A stretch of DNA of 64,000 nucleotides from Caldicellulosiruptor obsidiansis OB47. GTDB lineage: Bacteria > Bacillota > Thermoanaerobacteria > Caldicellulosiruptorales > Caldicellulosiruptoraceae. Where the stretch lies: the NCBI RefSeq assembly GCF_000145215.1, contig NC_014392.1, positions 186,001 through 250,000 of the forward strand, written 5' to 3'. Below, piece by piece: positions 63,447-64,000 of this stretch. The translations under genes and the position numbers were made by a program. Numbering within the stretch: the stretch's first letter is position 1; every line of letters begins with the position of its first letter. Below the pieces are notes generated by a model. It made no database searches. It was not told the DNA's origin and saw only the letters and a list, made by a program, of their open reading frames with translations.

Positions 63447-64000
63447 ATGCCCCTTTTTTAGTTTTATCGAACATACATTTAATAGGGTGTTTAAATAATT
63501 TTGGGGTCTGTAAATAATTTTGTGTATTTAAGATAAACCGTCCTTCTTGGTAAGTAATCATTCAGAATTTAATTGCCAACTTTCTATTTTTTAGTATTAC
63601 CATTTTGATATTTTTATGCGTAAATTTTTAACTTCATGAAGAAAATTTAATACTGGGTTATAATATTCACTTTTTTTATTTGTTTTTTAACTGCTTCTAT
63701 AGAAGCGTTTAAAAAACACGAATTGACGATTGCCATCTACTTTATATATTATTTCAAACGCTCAGGATACATTATCAAAAGCTGGTTCAATATTATTCCC
63801 AGTTTCTGTATCTTTGCGTCCACTTTCTTACAACATTTTTTGTCGCAAGATAAAACATCTTTTCTAATGCTGTATTGTTTGGAAATACTGATTTTGTCTT
63901 TGCCACTTTCCTAAACTGTCTGTGAATTCCTTCTATGATGTTTGTGGTATAAATTATCTTTCTTATTTCTCTTGTCTTTAAATCATTCAATCGACCTTGC
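63418..64000 (-). mobile_element. IS256-family element, right part (continues past the window)
   Basis: Begins with GTATTTGTCAAGAG, which resembles the GACTTGTCAAGAA end of the other IS256-type element, inside the IS110 remnant. About 330 bases without a gene include a GGGG/CCCC short hairpin followed by TTTTTT near 63437-63462. A transposase C-terminus then follows on the minus strand. The far end and target duplication lie outside. Confidence 0.65.
63749..64000 (-). pseudogene. IS256-family transposase C-terminus, frameshifted
   Basis: The minus strand reads IYTTNIIEGIHRQFRKVAKT, then SVFPNNTALEKMFYLATKN and WTQRYRNWE in one frame, the C-terminal signature of classical IS256 transposases. 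The frame then shifts by one base to IILNQLLIMYPERLK and a stop at 63749. The 5' part is beyond the window. It is a different subgroup from the element at 24698. Confidence 0.82.

Noticed and set aside
1-64000. CRISPR array, tRNA, rRNA, prophage or origin
   Set aside because: No spaced direct repeats, cloverleaf sequences, phage structural genes or DnaA-box clusters were seen when reading the window.

Overview
The window looks like a chromosomal segment of an anaerobic, thermophilic, low-GC Firmicute, most probably Caldicellulosiruptor or a close relative (inference). The supporting signs are AT-rich DNA with strong AGGAGG-type ribosome sites, a CBM27/GH26 mannanase, an S-layer (SLH) surface protein, [FeFe]-hydrogenase maturase HydG, rubrerythrin with a PerR-type repressor, and the thermophile tRNA-thiolation pair TtuB/TtuA.

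Layout. 1-7.9 kb: surface-polysaccharide genes (two GT2, one GT4, a multipass membrane protein, and a 1407-aa GT-C-like membrane protein). 8.1-8.5 kb: decayed acetyl-xylan-esterase (CE7) remnant. 8.6-11.9 kb: ABC exporter and CPBP protease. 11.9-19 kb, mostly minus strand: two small membrane proteins behind a promoter with two Spo0A-box 7-mers, a secreted protein, rubrerythrin-PerR under a promoter whose -10 overlaps a PerR box, a GH13 oligo-1,6-glucosidase, and a PlsY/glycosyltransferase pair. 19-23.4 kb: a long attenuator-like leader before a TM1266-type regulator and hydG, then a CheY-like protein, TrmN6-like and RsmI methyltransferases, and an AbrB-type regulator.

24-47.8 kb: a mannan-utilisation locus. 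It holds an SLH-anchored protein with four CBM27-like modules, a LacI regulator, two ABC sugar importers without their own ATPase, an NHL/TPR/Yip1 membrane protein, a DUF5696 protein, and a secreted GH26 mannanase. Surface protein and mannanase would capture and cut mannan, and the importers would take up the oligosaccharides. Two genes are broken by insertion sequences: an IS256-family element in the SLH gene and an IS110-family element in a permease gene. In both cases precise removal restores the reading frame. The IS110 element has a CT core and a long GC-richer non-coding flank that may encode a bridge/seek RNA.

47.9-52.7 kb: housekeeping genes (M23/LysM/G5 peptidase, QueC, RidA, zinc-ribbon protein, TtuB, TtuA). 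At 52.7 kb a truncated queE marks the junction with an accessory island (53-64 kb): PPC-domain protein, RraA-like protein, IS30 remnant, membrane AraC regulator, a CUT1-type importer and a GH2 glycosidase. The island ends in a truncated second copy of the IS110 element, cut by another IS256-family element that runs off the window.

The most unusual signals are the leader of the TM1266-hydG operon (mutually exclusive helices plus a possible 14-codon leader peptide), the IS110 non-coding flank, and the mannan locus architecture with carbohydrate-binding modules fused to solute-binding proteins. No tRNA, rRNA, CRISPR array or replication origin was seen.
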